From Desulfovibrio inopinatus DSM 10711 (GTDB taxonomy: Bacteria > Desulfobacterota > Desulfovibrionia > Desulfovibrionales > Desulfovibrionaceae), in the NCBI RefSeq assembly GCF_000429305.1, contig NZ_KE386878.1:301036-365035 (forward strand): a stretch of 64,000 nt of DNA, written 5' to 3'. Made by a program: the position numbers and the translations under genes. The notes under the pieces are model-generated. The model was not told the origin of the DNA and ran no database searches. It worked only from the letters and a program-made list of their open reading frames with translations. Positions within the stretch are counted from its first letter, which is position 1; each line of letters begins with the position of its first letter. Positions 34,182 through 42,941 of the stretch are shown here, one piece after another.

Positions 34182-34967
34182 TTATGGGCGAAGACAGAGA
34201 TACTGCCCCTTGCCGAATGTACGACGTCGGATGAGATGGATGACGAGGATACAGGTTAAAGCGCATGATCCCACAAGCATGAGCATCACAACGATTTGAT
34301 AGCGAATGGCAATCATGGGATCGGCACCCGCCAGAATTTGGCCCGACATCATGCCGGGGATAAACACAACACCGACTCCCATCATGGAATTGATTGAGGG
34401 GATCATCCCGGAGCGTAAGGCATCCCGGACGATATCATCGCTCGCTTCGGCCATACTTGCGCCCAGAGCAAGCTTCATTTCAATGATATCACGCTTGGTC
34501 CGTATATCGGAGAAAAAACGTTCGAGACAGATGGCCAGTGCTGTCATGGAGTTTCCTACGACCATACCACCGAGTGGGATAAAGTATTCAGCCCGCCACC
34601 ACGGCTTCGCTTGAACAACAAGTCCCGTGACCATGACGGCAACGAGGGCGTAGCCCAAAAACATGGACCAAAAGACGGGCATGGTGAAGGAGACATCTTT
34701 TTCTTTGACACGCCCCTTGACGATACGGGCAGCGAAGATCACCATAATGATGAAAAGTCCGAGGACAAAGCCGATCGATTGGTGCGCAAAGAGAAATGAA
34801 AGGACAAATCCCATGAGAAAAAGTTGGGCAAAAGTCCGAACGGTACCTATGGCAATGTCGCGTTCCAAACCAAGGGATTTAGCAAAAGATGTCCCTGCGG
34901 CCATGAGGACGAAAATCAGTCCAAGGCCCAGTTGCCAAGGACCAATGTCATGAGTGTGAAAGGTCAT
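34182..34967 (-). CDS. FetB-type ABC transporter permease (UPF0014 family)
   Basis: A 261-residue membrane protein of the FetB/YbbM family, with about seven hydrophobic segments and the family features IGTVRTFAQL, PLGGMVVGNSMTA and the cytoplasmic EMKLALGASMAEA coupling loop. In E. coli FetAB exports iron and protects against oxidative stress; here the substrate is inferred. Its start overlaps the end of the upstream ATP-binding gene by 4 bases, so the pair is translationally coupled. Confidence 0.9.
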   Translation of the reverse strand: MTFHTHDIGPWQLGLGLIFVLMAAGTSFAKSLGLERDIAIGTVRTFAQLFLMGFVLSFLFAHQSIGFVLGLFIIMVIFAARIVKGRVKEKDVSFTMPVFWSMFLGYALVAVMVTGLVVQAKPWWRAEYFIPLGGMVVGNSMTALAICLERFFSDIRTKRDIIEMKLALGASMAEASDDIVRDALRSGMIPSINSMMGVGVVFIPGMMSGQILAGADPMIAIRYQIVVMLMLVGSCALTCILVIHLIRRRTFGKGQYLCLRP

Positions 34968-35635
34968 GTGATCTCCTTGGCTACCCCATTGTCAATGAGG
35001 AGTGTTTTGGGGGCAACACGCTGTGGTGTAAACGATGTATCATGGGTTACAAATAGAACCGCCAGGCCGCGTTCAAGAACGAGGCGTTGTGCCATCGTTT
35101 CCACGATTTCTTTGCTTTTTGCATCGAGGGCGCTTGTCGGCTCATCCAGAAGCAATACCTCTGGGGCGAGTAACAAGGCACGAACAAAGCACAGACGTTG
35201 TTTTTGGCCAACGGAAAGCGTTGGAGCAGGATCTGTTAAGTCAACCGTTTCCAAGAGAACCTCGCGGAGATGGGCTTCAAGGGTCATTTCATCAGGTATG
35301 GGGATGTGCGCATTGGCTTTGAGGCTGAATGGATAGAGAAGATTTTTACAAACACTCCCGGCGAGCACAACTGGAGTTTGTTGGAGTAAAGCTACCCGTC
35401 GGCGCAAATCCGGAGGAGCAAGTTCACGAATGTCTTGTCCTTTGAAAAAAATGTGTCCTGCTGATGGGTCATCAAGACGGCAGAGAAGCCGGAGAAGGCT
35501 CGATTTTCCACTGCCGGATGGGCCTTTGACCATCGTAAACGTGGCTTCATCGAGCGTGAGGGTGAGGTCTCGGAAAATTGGTTTTTCCGGCCTTGGCGCA
35601 TATTCAACATGGCGTATTTCGAAGAGAGGGGGCAT
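34964..35635 (-). CDS. FetA-type ABC transporter ATP-binding protein
   Basis: A 223-residue ATPase with Walker [10 protein letters not shown], a Q-loop (LLQQTPVV), a signature LSVGQKQR in place of LSGGQ, Walker B VLLLDEPTSALD, and the switch His in FVTHD. It pairs with the FetB-like permease at its 3' end. The signature change GG to VG is common in this subfamily. Probable role: ATP supply for export of iron or another metal across the inner membrane. Confidence 0.9.
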   Translation of the reverse strand: MPPLFEIRHVEYAPRPEKPIFRDLTLTLDEATFTMVKGPSGSGKSSLLRLLCRLDDPSAGHIFFKGQDIRELAPPDLRRRVALLQQTPVVLAGSVCKNLLYPFSLKANAHIPIPDEMTLEAHLREVLLETVDLTDPAPTLSVGQKQRLCFVRALLLAPEVLLLDEPTSALDAKSKEIVETMAQRLVLERGLAVLFVTHDTSFTPQRVAPKTLLIDNGVAKEIT

Positions 35636-35727
35636 GGAAGCTCGCTTGAAGAACGTTAGTGATGAGCAAAAAAATGTTCAATTCTATTGAGGCATGCCAA
35701 AATCGGGGCGTGCTATCAAGCAAAACG

Positions 35728-35753
35728 AAAGCCCGAAGCGTACTTCGGGCTTT
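35728..35753 (-). terminator. terminator downstream of mucR
   Basis: AAAGCCCGAAG / CTTCGGGCTTT is a perfect 11-bp stem with a 4-base loop, about 80 bases past the mucR stop on the minus strand, followed by CGTTTTGC. Confidence 0.75.
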
Positions 35754-35833
35754 CTGGGGTGCTGCAGCGATGCTTTTTATCTGCTTTGCCCTGCGCGACA
35801 AAGCTATTTCAAAGCAATGGGTTGTGTAAAATG

Positions 35834-36241
35834 TTAGTTGTTGTTGTTTGCTTTGATCCGTTTTTCCCAAAGCCGCATATCTTTCATTTTCTTGCGGCGC
35901 TCACGTTGCAGTTCTTTGCAAACGAGCGGGAGGTTCTTGGCATAACCCCATTTTTCACGATACTCTTCAGGAGTAAGGCCAAACTTGCTCAAATGCTTTT
36001 TTGTCAGAATCTTAAAAGGCTTTCCAGATTCAAGGCAAATGATGCTTTTTTCACGAATAGCCTTTTTGGGGTCGACAGGAGGCGCCGCGGGTTTTTCAGC
36101 CTCGGCATCACTGCCATCGCCAATGGAACGGATGCCATCGGCGAGTTTTTTCACCATAGAAGCAATTTCTTCTTCTGTCATGTTTCGGACGCTAGCCTGA
36201 GCTTTGACAATCTCCAAGGCTTCCTTCAAATAATCTTCCAT
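35834..36241 (-). CDS. MucR/Ros-family transcriptional regulator
   Basis: A 135-residue regulator. The N-terminal half is acidic and helical; the C-terminal half is the Ros/MucR DNA-binding fold, with FKILTKKHLSKFGLTPEEYREKWGY and a basic tail (RERRKKMKDMRLWEKR). The zinc-site residues are reduced: C-x2-C appears as CLES (Ser for the second Cys) and the last His is Phe, so zinc binding may be lost or altered. AAGGAG precedes the ATG at 36241. MucR proteins in other proteobacteria act as nucleoid-type repressors of AT-rich or horizontally acquired genes. Confidence 0.88.
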   Translation of the reverse strand: MEDYLKEALEIVKAQASVRNMTEEEIASMVKKLADGIRSIGDGSDAEAEKPAAPPVDPKKAIREKSIICLESGKPFKILTKKHLSKFGLTPEEYREKWGYAKNLPLVCKELQRERRKKMKDMRLWEKRIKANNNN

Positions 36242-36400
36242 TTGAGACTCCTTCAATTCCTTACGCTGCAACATTCAAAACTTGCGCTTCTGTATACATA
36301 ATGCAGAAGCAAAACCTTTTCAACATGAATTTGCTCTGCACTGCATTATCGAATGAACCGCATTATACCGATAAGCGGTGAAGGGAAATAGAGGTGGTCA

Positions 36401-37093
36401 ATGCAAATCGATTTTCATGTTCATACATCAGTACACTCGGCGTGTGCAATCATGGAACCGGAAGAGGTATGTCAGACAGCATTGGAATGCCGTTTGTCCG
36501 GTGTCGTATTTACAGAACATCATGCTACTTGGCCACGAGAAGAGCTCAATCGTCTTGAAGAGAAATATCCCGGCATTCGATTATATGGTGGAGTGGAATG
36601 GTCGTTGGCCGAAGGGTATGATATTCTTGCTATTTCTAAGGCTCCTTTGCCTGATCTCGCGCCGTTTTCGCCCCTGGGGGAGGTCATAGAGCACCTCACC
36701 CCGATTCGAGAACAGACGGTCCTCATTGCAGCACACCCCTTTCGCTTTACTGACTTCATCGATGCTGGCCTTGATCATGTCTTGCGTGTTTGCGATGCCA
36801 TAGAGTCAGCGTCCGGGAATATCATGCGCGCCGGATTTATCCAATCCGGAAATCTCTTCATTTCAACGCGCGGTAAACTGTATGCCGAGGCGTCAAGGCT
36901 GTATGATCTCACGCCGTTATGCAATTCAGACGGGCATATGACAGAGGCTTTGGGAACGTTTGCCAATATCTATCCCGATGCCCCAATGGGCGACCAAGCA
37001 TGGCTCGTTGATCTTTTGCGAACTGTCAAGCCAAAACCGTGGCAAAACCCGCAACGTGTTCGTACTTATCTTCAGAGAAAAGGCTATTTATAA
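36401..37093 (+). CDS. PHP-domain phosphoesterase
   Basis: A 230-residue metal-dependent hydrolase of the PHP family, with the first metal motif DFHVHTSVHS, the second FTEHHATW, the later AAHPFRF, and NSDGH near the end. The substrate cannot be read from the sequence; relatives include histidinol phosphatases and 5'-3' phosphatases of RNA or nucleotides. AGAGGTGG lies before the ATG. It is divergent from mucR and converges on the EAL protein gene, with a large inverted repeat in between. Confidence 0.9.
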   Translation: MQIDFHVHTSVHSACAIMEPEEVCQTALECRLSGVVFTEHHATWPREELNRLEEKYPGIRLYGGVEWSLAEGYDILAISKAPLPDLAPFSPLGEVIEHLTPIREQTVLIAAHPFRFTDFIDAGLDHVLRVCDAIESASGNIMRAGFIQSGNLFISTRGKLYAEASRLYDLTPLCNSDGHMTEALGTFANIYPDAPMGDQAWLVDLLRTVKPKPWQNPQRVRTYLQRKGYL

Positions 37094-37128
37094 GAGGGAA
37101 GATTGTCCGGAAAGGCGTGCAACGAACA

Positions 37129-37173
37129 AAGCAGGCGGCGAACGCGTGAGGGCTACGAGTTCGCCGCCTGCTT
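37129..37173. repeat. 15-bp perfect inverted repeat between convergent genes
   Basis: Arms AAGCAGGCGGCGAAC and GTTCGCCGCCTGCTT flank a 15-base loop. Its position between the PHP gene stop (37093) and the EAL gene stop (37211) suits a bidirectional terminator, though it has no T-run. Confidence 0.6.
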
Positions 37174-37210
37174 GGTAAGCTCGGCTCAAGACGTTGGAGA
37201 GGGCTTTCCG

Positions 37211-38065
37211 TTAATCTTGAGTTAAGAGGGCTTGGGCTCGCGACAAGACGAGCGGTTCCGAGAAATATGTCCCTTGGCCGTAGGTGCATCCCATAGAGCC
37301 GAGGATTTCTTGTTGGCGTTGTGAAGTCACTCCACGTATTGCCACATTCATCAGCAAATTATCGGCAAGCTGTATGGCATTTTCGAGCCATTCGAAGCCG
37401 GATTCGCTTGTGTTGAACACATCCTGCTCGATCGTCAGAATATCCATCGGCAGGCTTTCCAGGATACTGGAGGGCCAGGCATCGGGGCCAATGCCCGTCA
37501 AGCCAAGACGAACCCCAGCTTGTTTAAGCCGCAGAAGTCGACCGAGACTAAACCCGGGGTCTGCCATAACGATATCGTGTTCGAAAAAGAGCGCGAGCGA
37601 GTTGATTTCTGCCTCATGCTCATTGAGTAATGCTTCAATCCTATTGGGAAACTGAGGATCAAAAAACTGTCTCCCCGAGAGTGGGACGGCCATAAAGACG
37701 TCCGATGTTTGAGGGGAGGGTGCTTCGTTTTTAAGAGTTTGCAGAGCTTCCAAAGCTTTTTGCGCAATTGTCCAGCACACGGGCTTGATTCGACCGGATT
37801 CTTCGGCCATGGCAAGGTGGCTGGTGGGGACAATGGGCTCAAGAAGTGCGTTTTGCCATCGCATCTTGGCTTCAAATCCGCAGACCGATAAACCGGATAA
37901 GCAATAAAAAGGCTGAAACAAGACTCGTAAGGTAAGGCGTGAGGCTTCCGTATTTTCGGTTTTTCCCGGATACGCATTTTCATGCCTTCTCTCGGGATCT
38001 GCGGAAAGCGAACCAGCCTTGGAAAGTGTAGGCTGGCGCTGTTCAGAGACTTTTGTATACGGTTT
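37211..38065 (-). CDS. degenerate EAL domain protein
   Basis: About 284 residues. The C-terminal 240 residues keep the EAL-type (beta/alpha)8 fold pattern: QPFYCLSGLSVCGFEAKMRW at the start, and QGTYFSEPL at the end. Catalytic motifs are lost: EAK for EAL, VPLSG in place of the Asn strand, FFEHD for E(L/I)TE, LTGIGPD for DDFGTG, and IEQDV for KID. It should not hydrolyse c-di-GMP, but could bind it or a partner protein. Start: GTG at 38065, with AAGGTG upstream, is favoured; GTG at 38077 is also possible. It is divergent from the methyltransferase cluster. Confidence 0.8.
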   Translation of the reverse strand, partial: KPYTKVSEQRQPTLSKAGSLSADPERRHENAYPGKTENTEASRLTLRVLFQPFYCLSGLSVCGFEAKMRWQNALLEPIVPTSHLAMAEESGRIKPVCWTIAQKALEALQTLKNEAPSPQTSDVFMAVPLSGRQFFDPQFPNRIEALLNEHEAEINSLALFFEHDIVMADPGFSLGRLLRLKQAGVRLGLTGIGPDAWPSSILESLPMDILTIEQDVFNTSESGFEWLENAIQLADNLLMNVAIRGVTSQRQQEILGSMGCTYGQGTYFSEPLVLSRAQALLTQD

Positions 38066-38381
38066 CACGGGTATCACCTTCGTTTTATTTGTACGTTTTT
38101 TTCTTTAATCATCAAAAAGCGTGCCACTTTGTATTATTGAAAAAGGCTGTAATGTTAGGTGATTGCTGATGGTTGTATGTGTCCTGAAAAGAGGATTAGA
38201 TTGAGGTGTCTTGTTTTGTCCTGAAAATGAGACTGTTAAGGGGGCTTGCTTTGCCGGCGCAAGGCCTATAGGACTGCGGTCCAGAAACAAAAAAACGGGT
38301 TAACCAAATCATGCTGCCGCGAGTCTTTGCCAAACACGATGTTTTTTCTGTGCAAAGACGGGCTTGGAGTGAAGAGAAGGT
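38066..38381. other. 316-base divergent intergenic region
   Basis: This region separates the EAL gene from the methyltransferase cluster and should contain both promoters. No credible gene or repeat was found. Confidence 0.5.
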
Positions 38382-39209
38382 ATGGAAATACGGGTTTGTC
38401 CTGTCTGCGGGCATGGAAAAAAAGAACTGATGCGGCTTGATGACACTGTTATCTGTGAGTGCACAGGATGCGGGCATGTCTTTACAGGACATGTCGATAT
38501 AACACCTGAGGCGATTTACACAGATGATTATTTTACGGAAAAGCATAAAAATTGGTTTGCCAACCCGGATCGTGTCCTGTTTGCCGAAATACGAGATCAA
38601 ATTCGTGATCATTGCGGAGATCAGGCCCGTATACTTGATGTCGGCTGCGGACAGGGGACCTTTTTAGCATTTTTGCGTGATGCTGGACTCACCGACCTGA
38701 CTGGCCTTGATATTATTGATGTCAACGTTCCGAAAATTCGAACAATCAAGTCTGCCATTGAGGATTTCGAAACGGATGAAACATTTGATGCCGTGACCTC
38801 GTTGGCCAATATTGAACATATTCCCGATGCCAAAGGGTATATGGATAAAATGGCGCGTCTCGTCAGACCGGGAGGAGTGGTTGTCATCTATACCGTCAAT
38901 GAGAAAAGCTTGATCTATCGCTTAGCGCGTATGCTGTACGGTATTGGTATCCCGTTTGCGGCAAAACGTTTGTACGAACCGCACCATGTTAACCATTTTT
39001 CAGTGGAATCATTGGCGGCTCTGGCGAAAACGAGTCAACTTGAAACGGCCTTTGTCCGGTTACGTAATATTCCAACCCGAGCCATTGATATTGATCCGTC
39101 TCCCATGGGAGCGGTTGTCCGTACAGCCATTGTCTCCATTCAGAGTGCTGCCGAACTGGTGGGCATGCAGACGTTGCAAATGGCCGTTTTCACAAAGTCA
39201 AAGTCGTAA
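38382..39209 (+). CDS. class I SAM-dependent methyltransferase with N-terminal zinc ribbon
   Basis: A 275-residue protein. The first 35 residues carry two CxxC pairs (C6, C9, C27, C30), a zinc ribbon often seen on methyltransferases that act on sugars or lipids in surface-glycan clusters. The Rossmann part follows with motif I ILDVGCGQG (about 84-92), an acidic LDIID, and ANIEHIPDA. The ATG at 38382 is preceded by GAAGAGAAGG. It is the first gene of a four-gene cluster with another methyltransferase, a glycosyltransferase and an epimerase. Confidence 0.88.
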   Translation: MEIRVCPVCGHGKKELMRLDDTVICECTGCGHVFTGHVDITPEAIYTDDYFTEKHKNWFANPDRVLFAEIRDQIRDHCGDQARILDVGCGQGTFLAFLRDAGLTDLTGLDIIDVNVPKIRTIKSAIEDFETDETFDAVTSLANIEHIPDAKGYMDKMARLVRPGGVVVIYTVNEKSLIYRLARMLYGIGIPFAAKRLYEPHHVNHFSVESLAALAKTSQLETAFVRLRNIPTRAIDIDPSPMGAVVRTAIVSIQSAAELVGMQTLQMAVFTKSKS

Positions 39210-39229
39210 GTGTACGCGGAGAGAAAGCC

Positions 39230-39910
39230 TTGAGCGAGAACAAGGAGACGCGTTTCGACGCTTTTGCCGAGAACTACCGGGATGTCATGCAAACCGGTTT
39301 GGGGCAGTTTGGCGATGTTGACTATTACAGCATGCAAAAGGCGCGATTGACATGCCGATGGTGCGCTGTCCAGCCTGGCCGTGTTCTCGATTATGGTTGT
39401 GGTACCGGTGGAAATTTGGCGGCGCTGTGTCACGTGTTCCCGGCAGCGGAAGTCTGTGGATGCGATGTTTCGGAAAAGTCATTGGCAACGGCCAAGGCTG
39501 ATCATCCTGCCGTCAATTTTTTTAGTGTCGGCGATGAGTGCATGGAGAAAACATTTGATCTTGTTTTCATTGCCAATGTGCTGCACCACGTTCTTCCACA
39601 GGACCGTACACAGTTTATGGAGCAGGTATGCACTCACGTCCGCCCGGGAGGGGAGATCTTTATTTTCGAGCATAATCCTTTCAATCCTGTCACCAAGCGA
39701 ATTGTGGACACGTGCCCATTGGATGAAGACGCGGTTTTACTTATGCCTCGAGAAACGACGCGATTGTGTTCCGGGGTCGGATTGCGTATTCAAGCGACCC
39801 GCTTCACCTTGTTTTTTCCTCCTCGACTCAAGCGGTTGGATGTGCTTGAGCGGTTTCTCGGGTGGATACCCATGGGGGGACAATACATGGTGCAGGCTAC
39901 GAAGCCGTAA
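39230..39910 (+). CDS. class I SAM-dependent methyltransferase
   Basis: A 226-residue methyltransferase with motif I VLDYGCGTGGNL, the acidic position CGCDVS, and FIANVLHHVLP. The start is a TTG at 39230, preceded by GGAGAG; no ATG lies nearby in frame, so TTG is the best choice. It is 20 bases after the zinc-ribbon methyltransferase. The target is unknown, but its location in a glycan-type cluster suggests a sugar or lipid. Confidence 0.83.
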   Translation: MSENKETRFDAFAENYRDVMQTGLGQFGDVDYYSMQKARLTCRWCAVQPGRVLDYGCGTGGNLAALCHVFPAAEVCGCDVSEKSLATAKADHPAVNFFSVGDECMEKTFDLVFIANVLHHVLPQDRTQFMEQVCTHVRPGGEIFIFEHNPFNPVTKRIVDTCPLDEDAVLLMPRETTRLCSGVGLRIQATRFTLFFPPRLKRLDVLERFLGWIPMGGQYMVQATKP

Positions 39911-40026
39911 CCGGCCGCCTGATACCGAGCGGGACAAGAAAAAATATTGAGACGACCATAGTCTTCTGTTAGGCTCCGTGTGCTATTAGGAGTTATGCCA
40001 ACCCCCAAACAGACCGAGATCCGACG

Positions 40027-40746
40027 TTGCCTCCACATCTTTCCGTAGTTGTATTGTGCTATAAGGCCAAAGAGCAGGCTCGACCGTTTACGGCGAAAGT
40101 CGTTGAACAGGTCGAATCCATTACTTCTGATTGGGAAATCGTTCTCGTCGGGAATTACAATGCCGGCGACGAAACGGATACAACCCCGCACGTCGTCCGT
40201 GAACTGGCATCGTCTGATCCACGTATCAAGGCTCTGACGTTGGTCAAAGAAGGTATGATGGGGTGGGATGCAAGAACGGGGCTTGATGCTGCCACGGGAG
40301 ATATCATTTGTTTGATCGATGGAGATGAACAAATGCCTCCTGAAGATATTCAGCGTGTGTATGATAAATTGAAAGCCGAGGGGCTTGATGTTGTCAGCAC
40401 CTATAGAGCCGACCGGCGTGATGGCCTTGTTCGTCGCCTGAATAGCCAAGCATACAATCTGGTTTTTCGAATCCTGTTTCCAGGACTGAAGTCCAGCGAT
40501 ATCAACTCCAAGCCAAAGATATTTACCCGCGCTTTTTTTGAAAAACTCAACCTGGTTTCAGATGATTGGTTTCTTGATGCAGAAATTATGATCCAAGTCC
40601 GTCGGTATGGCGCTGCATTTGGAGAAATTCCGACAGTGTTCCATGAGGCAAAAAACCGGCGTTCATTTGTTCGACTTGGTGCCGTCATGGAATTTGTCAG
40701 TAACTTGGTTCGTGCACGTCTTCGCGAATTTACCGTCAAACGATGA
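40027..40746 (+). CDS. glycosyltransferase family 2
   Basis: A 239-residue GT2 enzyme of the dolichyl-phosphate-mannose-synthase type: LSVVVLCYKAKEQ at the N-terminus, the nucleotide-sugar DxD region IDGDEQMPP, and the catalytic end LDAEIMIQVRRYG. It has no membrane segments. The start is uncertain: TTG at 40027 begins a normal family N-terminus but has no good ribosome-binding site. An ATG at 39995 with AGGAG upstream lies in a different frame and would end after 17 codons. The gene overlaps the downstream epimerase by 4 bases. Confidence 0.82.
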   Translation: MPPHLSVVVLCYKAKEQARPFTAKVVEQVESITSDWEIVLVGNYNAGDETDTTPHVVRELASSDPRIKALTLVKEGMMGWDARTGLDAATGDIICLIDGDEQMPPEDIQRVYDKLKAEGLDVVSTYRADRRDGLVRRLNSQAYNLVFRILFPGLKSSDINSKPKIFTRAFFEKLNLVSDDWFLDAEIMIQVRRYGAAFGEIPTVFHEAKNRRSFVRLGAVMEFVSNLVRARLREFTVKR

Positions 40747-41630
40747 GGATTTTTCTCACTGGAGCCTCCGGCGGTCTGGGACAATGCCTTCTTCCTCGAC
40801 TCGTCGCGGCCGGACACCATATTGTGGTTCTCGTGCGCAATCCCGAAGTCTTTCACTCCCGTGAACGCGTGGTCGTGGTGGCTGGAGATATTTGTAAGCC
40901 GGAAACCTACGCGCATGCTTTGTACGATATTGATGTCATTCTGCATTTGGCGGCATTGACGCACAGTTCGAAATTACAAGACTATACGGCGGTCAATGAT
41001 CAGGCCACGGCTGATTTGATTCGACAAGCTCAAAATACCAATTTTAGTGGACGTTTTGTTTACGTGAGTACACGGGCCGCGCATCCAGAATGTGGCGGAT
41101 ACGGTGCCTCGAAAGCTGCGGCCGAAAAGCATGTTCGCGAGAGTGGGTTCGACTTTACCATCTTGAGACCTGCTGAAGTATACGGAACGGCAAAACCTGA
41201 AGCGGTGAGTAAGCTCGCTCATGCTGCCGCATCCGGTTTCTGTGTCATGCTGCCGGGGGCTGGGCATTATACGCTTGCTCCTGTGTATGCTGAAAACGTC
41301 CATGATGCTCTCTTGGCCAGTCTCGAAAGCCCAGCGGCATCTCAACAAACCTATGATCTTGCTGGTCCAGATGTTCTGACGTGCCGTGAGTTCGTCAAAC
41401 GCATCATGGAGGCGAAAAATCGTAAACGACCGATTTTCCCCATTCCTTTGATTCTTCTTGCCTGGGCAGCTCGCCTTTTTGCACTCATCGGCATGAAGCA
41501 CCCCCCGCTAACAGCCGATCAGATTCCTCGTTTAACCTGCCAAAAAAGCGCCGATATCGAACCAGCCGGGCGTGATCTCAACTATTATCCCATAGATATC
41601 GAAACAGCCTTGTCCCAGGGGCTTTTATAA
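40743..41630 (+). CDS. NAD(P)-dependent epimerase/dehydratase (SDR extended)
   Basis: A 295-residue short-chain dehydrogenase-type enzyme with the Rossmann motif LTGASGGLGQ and catalytic YGASK (Tyr/Lys), plus STRAA as the upstream Ser element. It probably modifies a nucleotide sugar or polyprenol-linked sugar. It is translationally coupled to the GT2 gene by a 4-base overlap. A hairpin follows about 36 bases later. Confidence 0.88.
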   Translation: MRIFLTGASGGLGQCLLPRLVAAGHHIVVLVRNPEVFHSRERVVVVAGDICKPETYAHALYDIDVILHLAALTHSSKLQDYTAVNDQATADLIRQAQNTNFSGRFVYVSTRAAHPECGGYGASKAAAEKHVRESGFDFTILRPAEVYGTAKPEAVSKLAHAAASGFCVMLPGAGHYTLAPVYAENVHDALLASLESPAASQQTYDLAGPDVLTCREFVKRIMEAKNRKRPIFPIPLILLAWAARLFALIGMKHPPLTADQIPRLTCQKSADIEPAGRDLNYYPIDIETALSQGLL

Positions 41631-41665
41631 AACCTTCCGTACTTTCTCTTGTCGAGAGCTGAGAG

Positions 41666-41696
41666 CAAAGCGCTACACGTAATGTGAAGCGCTTTG
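41666..41696. terminator. hairpin between the epimerase and DUF1848 genes
   Basis: CAAAGCGCT (41666-41674) and AGCGCTTTG (41688-41696) form a stem with an inner CAC/GTG pairing. It sits between two convergent genes, followed only by TTGG. Confidence 0.55.
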
Positions 41697-41767
41697 TTGG
41701 AAAATTGATTCTGATCAAGATGAGGGAAAGGGATGCCACTCTTTCATTGTCTGAACCAATCTACTTT

Positions 41768-42718
41768 TTAGGATTTTCTTGTGCACGGTTGGGCAAGGGG
41801 AAGAGGCAGTTGCCCTGAATTCACTTGACGTGCGGGGAGTGGCAACAAGCTTGTTCCGGTGGCCTTGTGACGTCGTCTGTTTGCTGCGGCGAGGTCAAAG
41901 TTTTTGACAGCGTAACAATAGGTACAACCGAACGTGCATGAATCATACATACCGATGTCTCGACTGGGGGCGCAACCGCATGATTTTCGTTGTCCCGGAT
42001 CTTTGACTTTCGGCAACTTCACTCCGAACTCTTGCTCAATGAGACCACCATCGATACAGGCTCCCGGCTGAACACCGTCCGGGAGTAAACGATCACCCGA
42101 GGCACACATGGACATTGTCATGTTACACGTTTGGCTTATGGATGCGAGTTCGGCAAGCAGGGTGTTTTCTTCTGTAAAGGAGAGGGGGAGAGGACCAAAG
42201 CCATATCGACGGGCTTGCTCCATACGAGCACGGTTTTTGGTGTAATCTTGGAAGAAGCTGACAGTAACGTGCTGCGTACATCCTGAAAGTGCCTTTGCAA
42301 GACGACGAAAATGAGATCGGTGATTTTCCCATGTGAAGCGCTCTGTCACAATAATGGGATCATAGCGCCATACTATCCGGCCAGGGCCAATGATTTCAGC
42401 CAAACGTGCAATGGAGTCCAGACTTTTTTGCACAGACGGGCGGCACGGTTCTAAAAATCGTGGATAGCCGGTCACGGTGATGAGGAAGATAATGTTATGC
42501 CCCATTTGAAGAAACGCTGGAAGATAAGGGATAATCGGGGCTGGATAGCGTGTCCAAAACACGATGGCGTCTACATCTGTTGGAGTGAGGCTGACACGGC
42601 TTACCACCTTGATATTAAAGGGATTGGGGACGTCACAATACCCGGCATGAAGCCGGTTGTTTATCCAGGACGAGTAAAATGCCGGGATGTCCGTGCGGCG
42701 GCTGGCACTGATTATCAT
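41768..42718 (-). CDS. DUF1848 family protein (radical-SAM-like Cys motif)
   Basis: A 316-residue protein of the DUF1848 family, starting with the conserved IISASRRTDIPAFYS. The C-terminal region carries CTFGCTYCYA, a CxxxCxxC pattern as in radical SAM Fe-S sites, though here placed near the C-terminus. The function is unknown. The ATG at 42718 matches the family start; the open frame extends 33 codons upstream with low-complexity sequence. The end is rich in Leu/Pro and poorly conserved. It is divergent from the small exported gene at 42942. Confidence 0.8.
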   Translation of the reverse strand: MIISASRRTDIPAFYSSWINNRLHAGYCDVPNPFNIKVVSRVSLTPTDVDAIVFWTRYPAPIIPYLPAFLQMGHNIIFLITVTGYPRFLEPCRPSVQKSLDSIARLAEIIGPGRIVWRYDPIIVTERFTWENHRSHFRRLAKALSGCTQHVTVSFFQDYTKNRARMEQARRYGFGPLPLSFTEENTLLAELASISQTCNMTMSMCASGDRLLPDGVQPGACIDGGLIEQEFGVKLPKVKDPGQRKSCGCAPSRDIGMYDSCTFGCTYCYAVKNFDLAAANRRRHKATGTSLLPLPARQVNSGQLPLPLAQPCTRKS

Positions 42719-42941
42719 CGAAAGAGTGTTACGGATTTCATGAAAATTGCAATACTTGTTTGATATGCTCAGCAAAAGGGCTGGAGCAAAATCGATGTTT
42801 GTCATCATACGCATCAAACATCGACAGATTGTGATGAATTCGTGTATCCAAGAAGGACTGGAACTCCGCCCCTGTCAGGACTCAGGGTCGCGGTGTTTTT
42901 TGTGTTGGGATTATTGTTTCGTCAAGAACGAGGAGATATGC

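Noticed and set aside
33829-34266. longer 145-codon version of the small Cys-rich gene
   Set aside because: A strong ribosome-binding site fits the ATG at 34074, and the extra N-terminus overlaps the FetB-like gene end without conserved features.
37129-37173. CRISPR repeat or attachment site
   Set aside because: There is a single copy only, with no spacers or integrase gene nearby.
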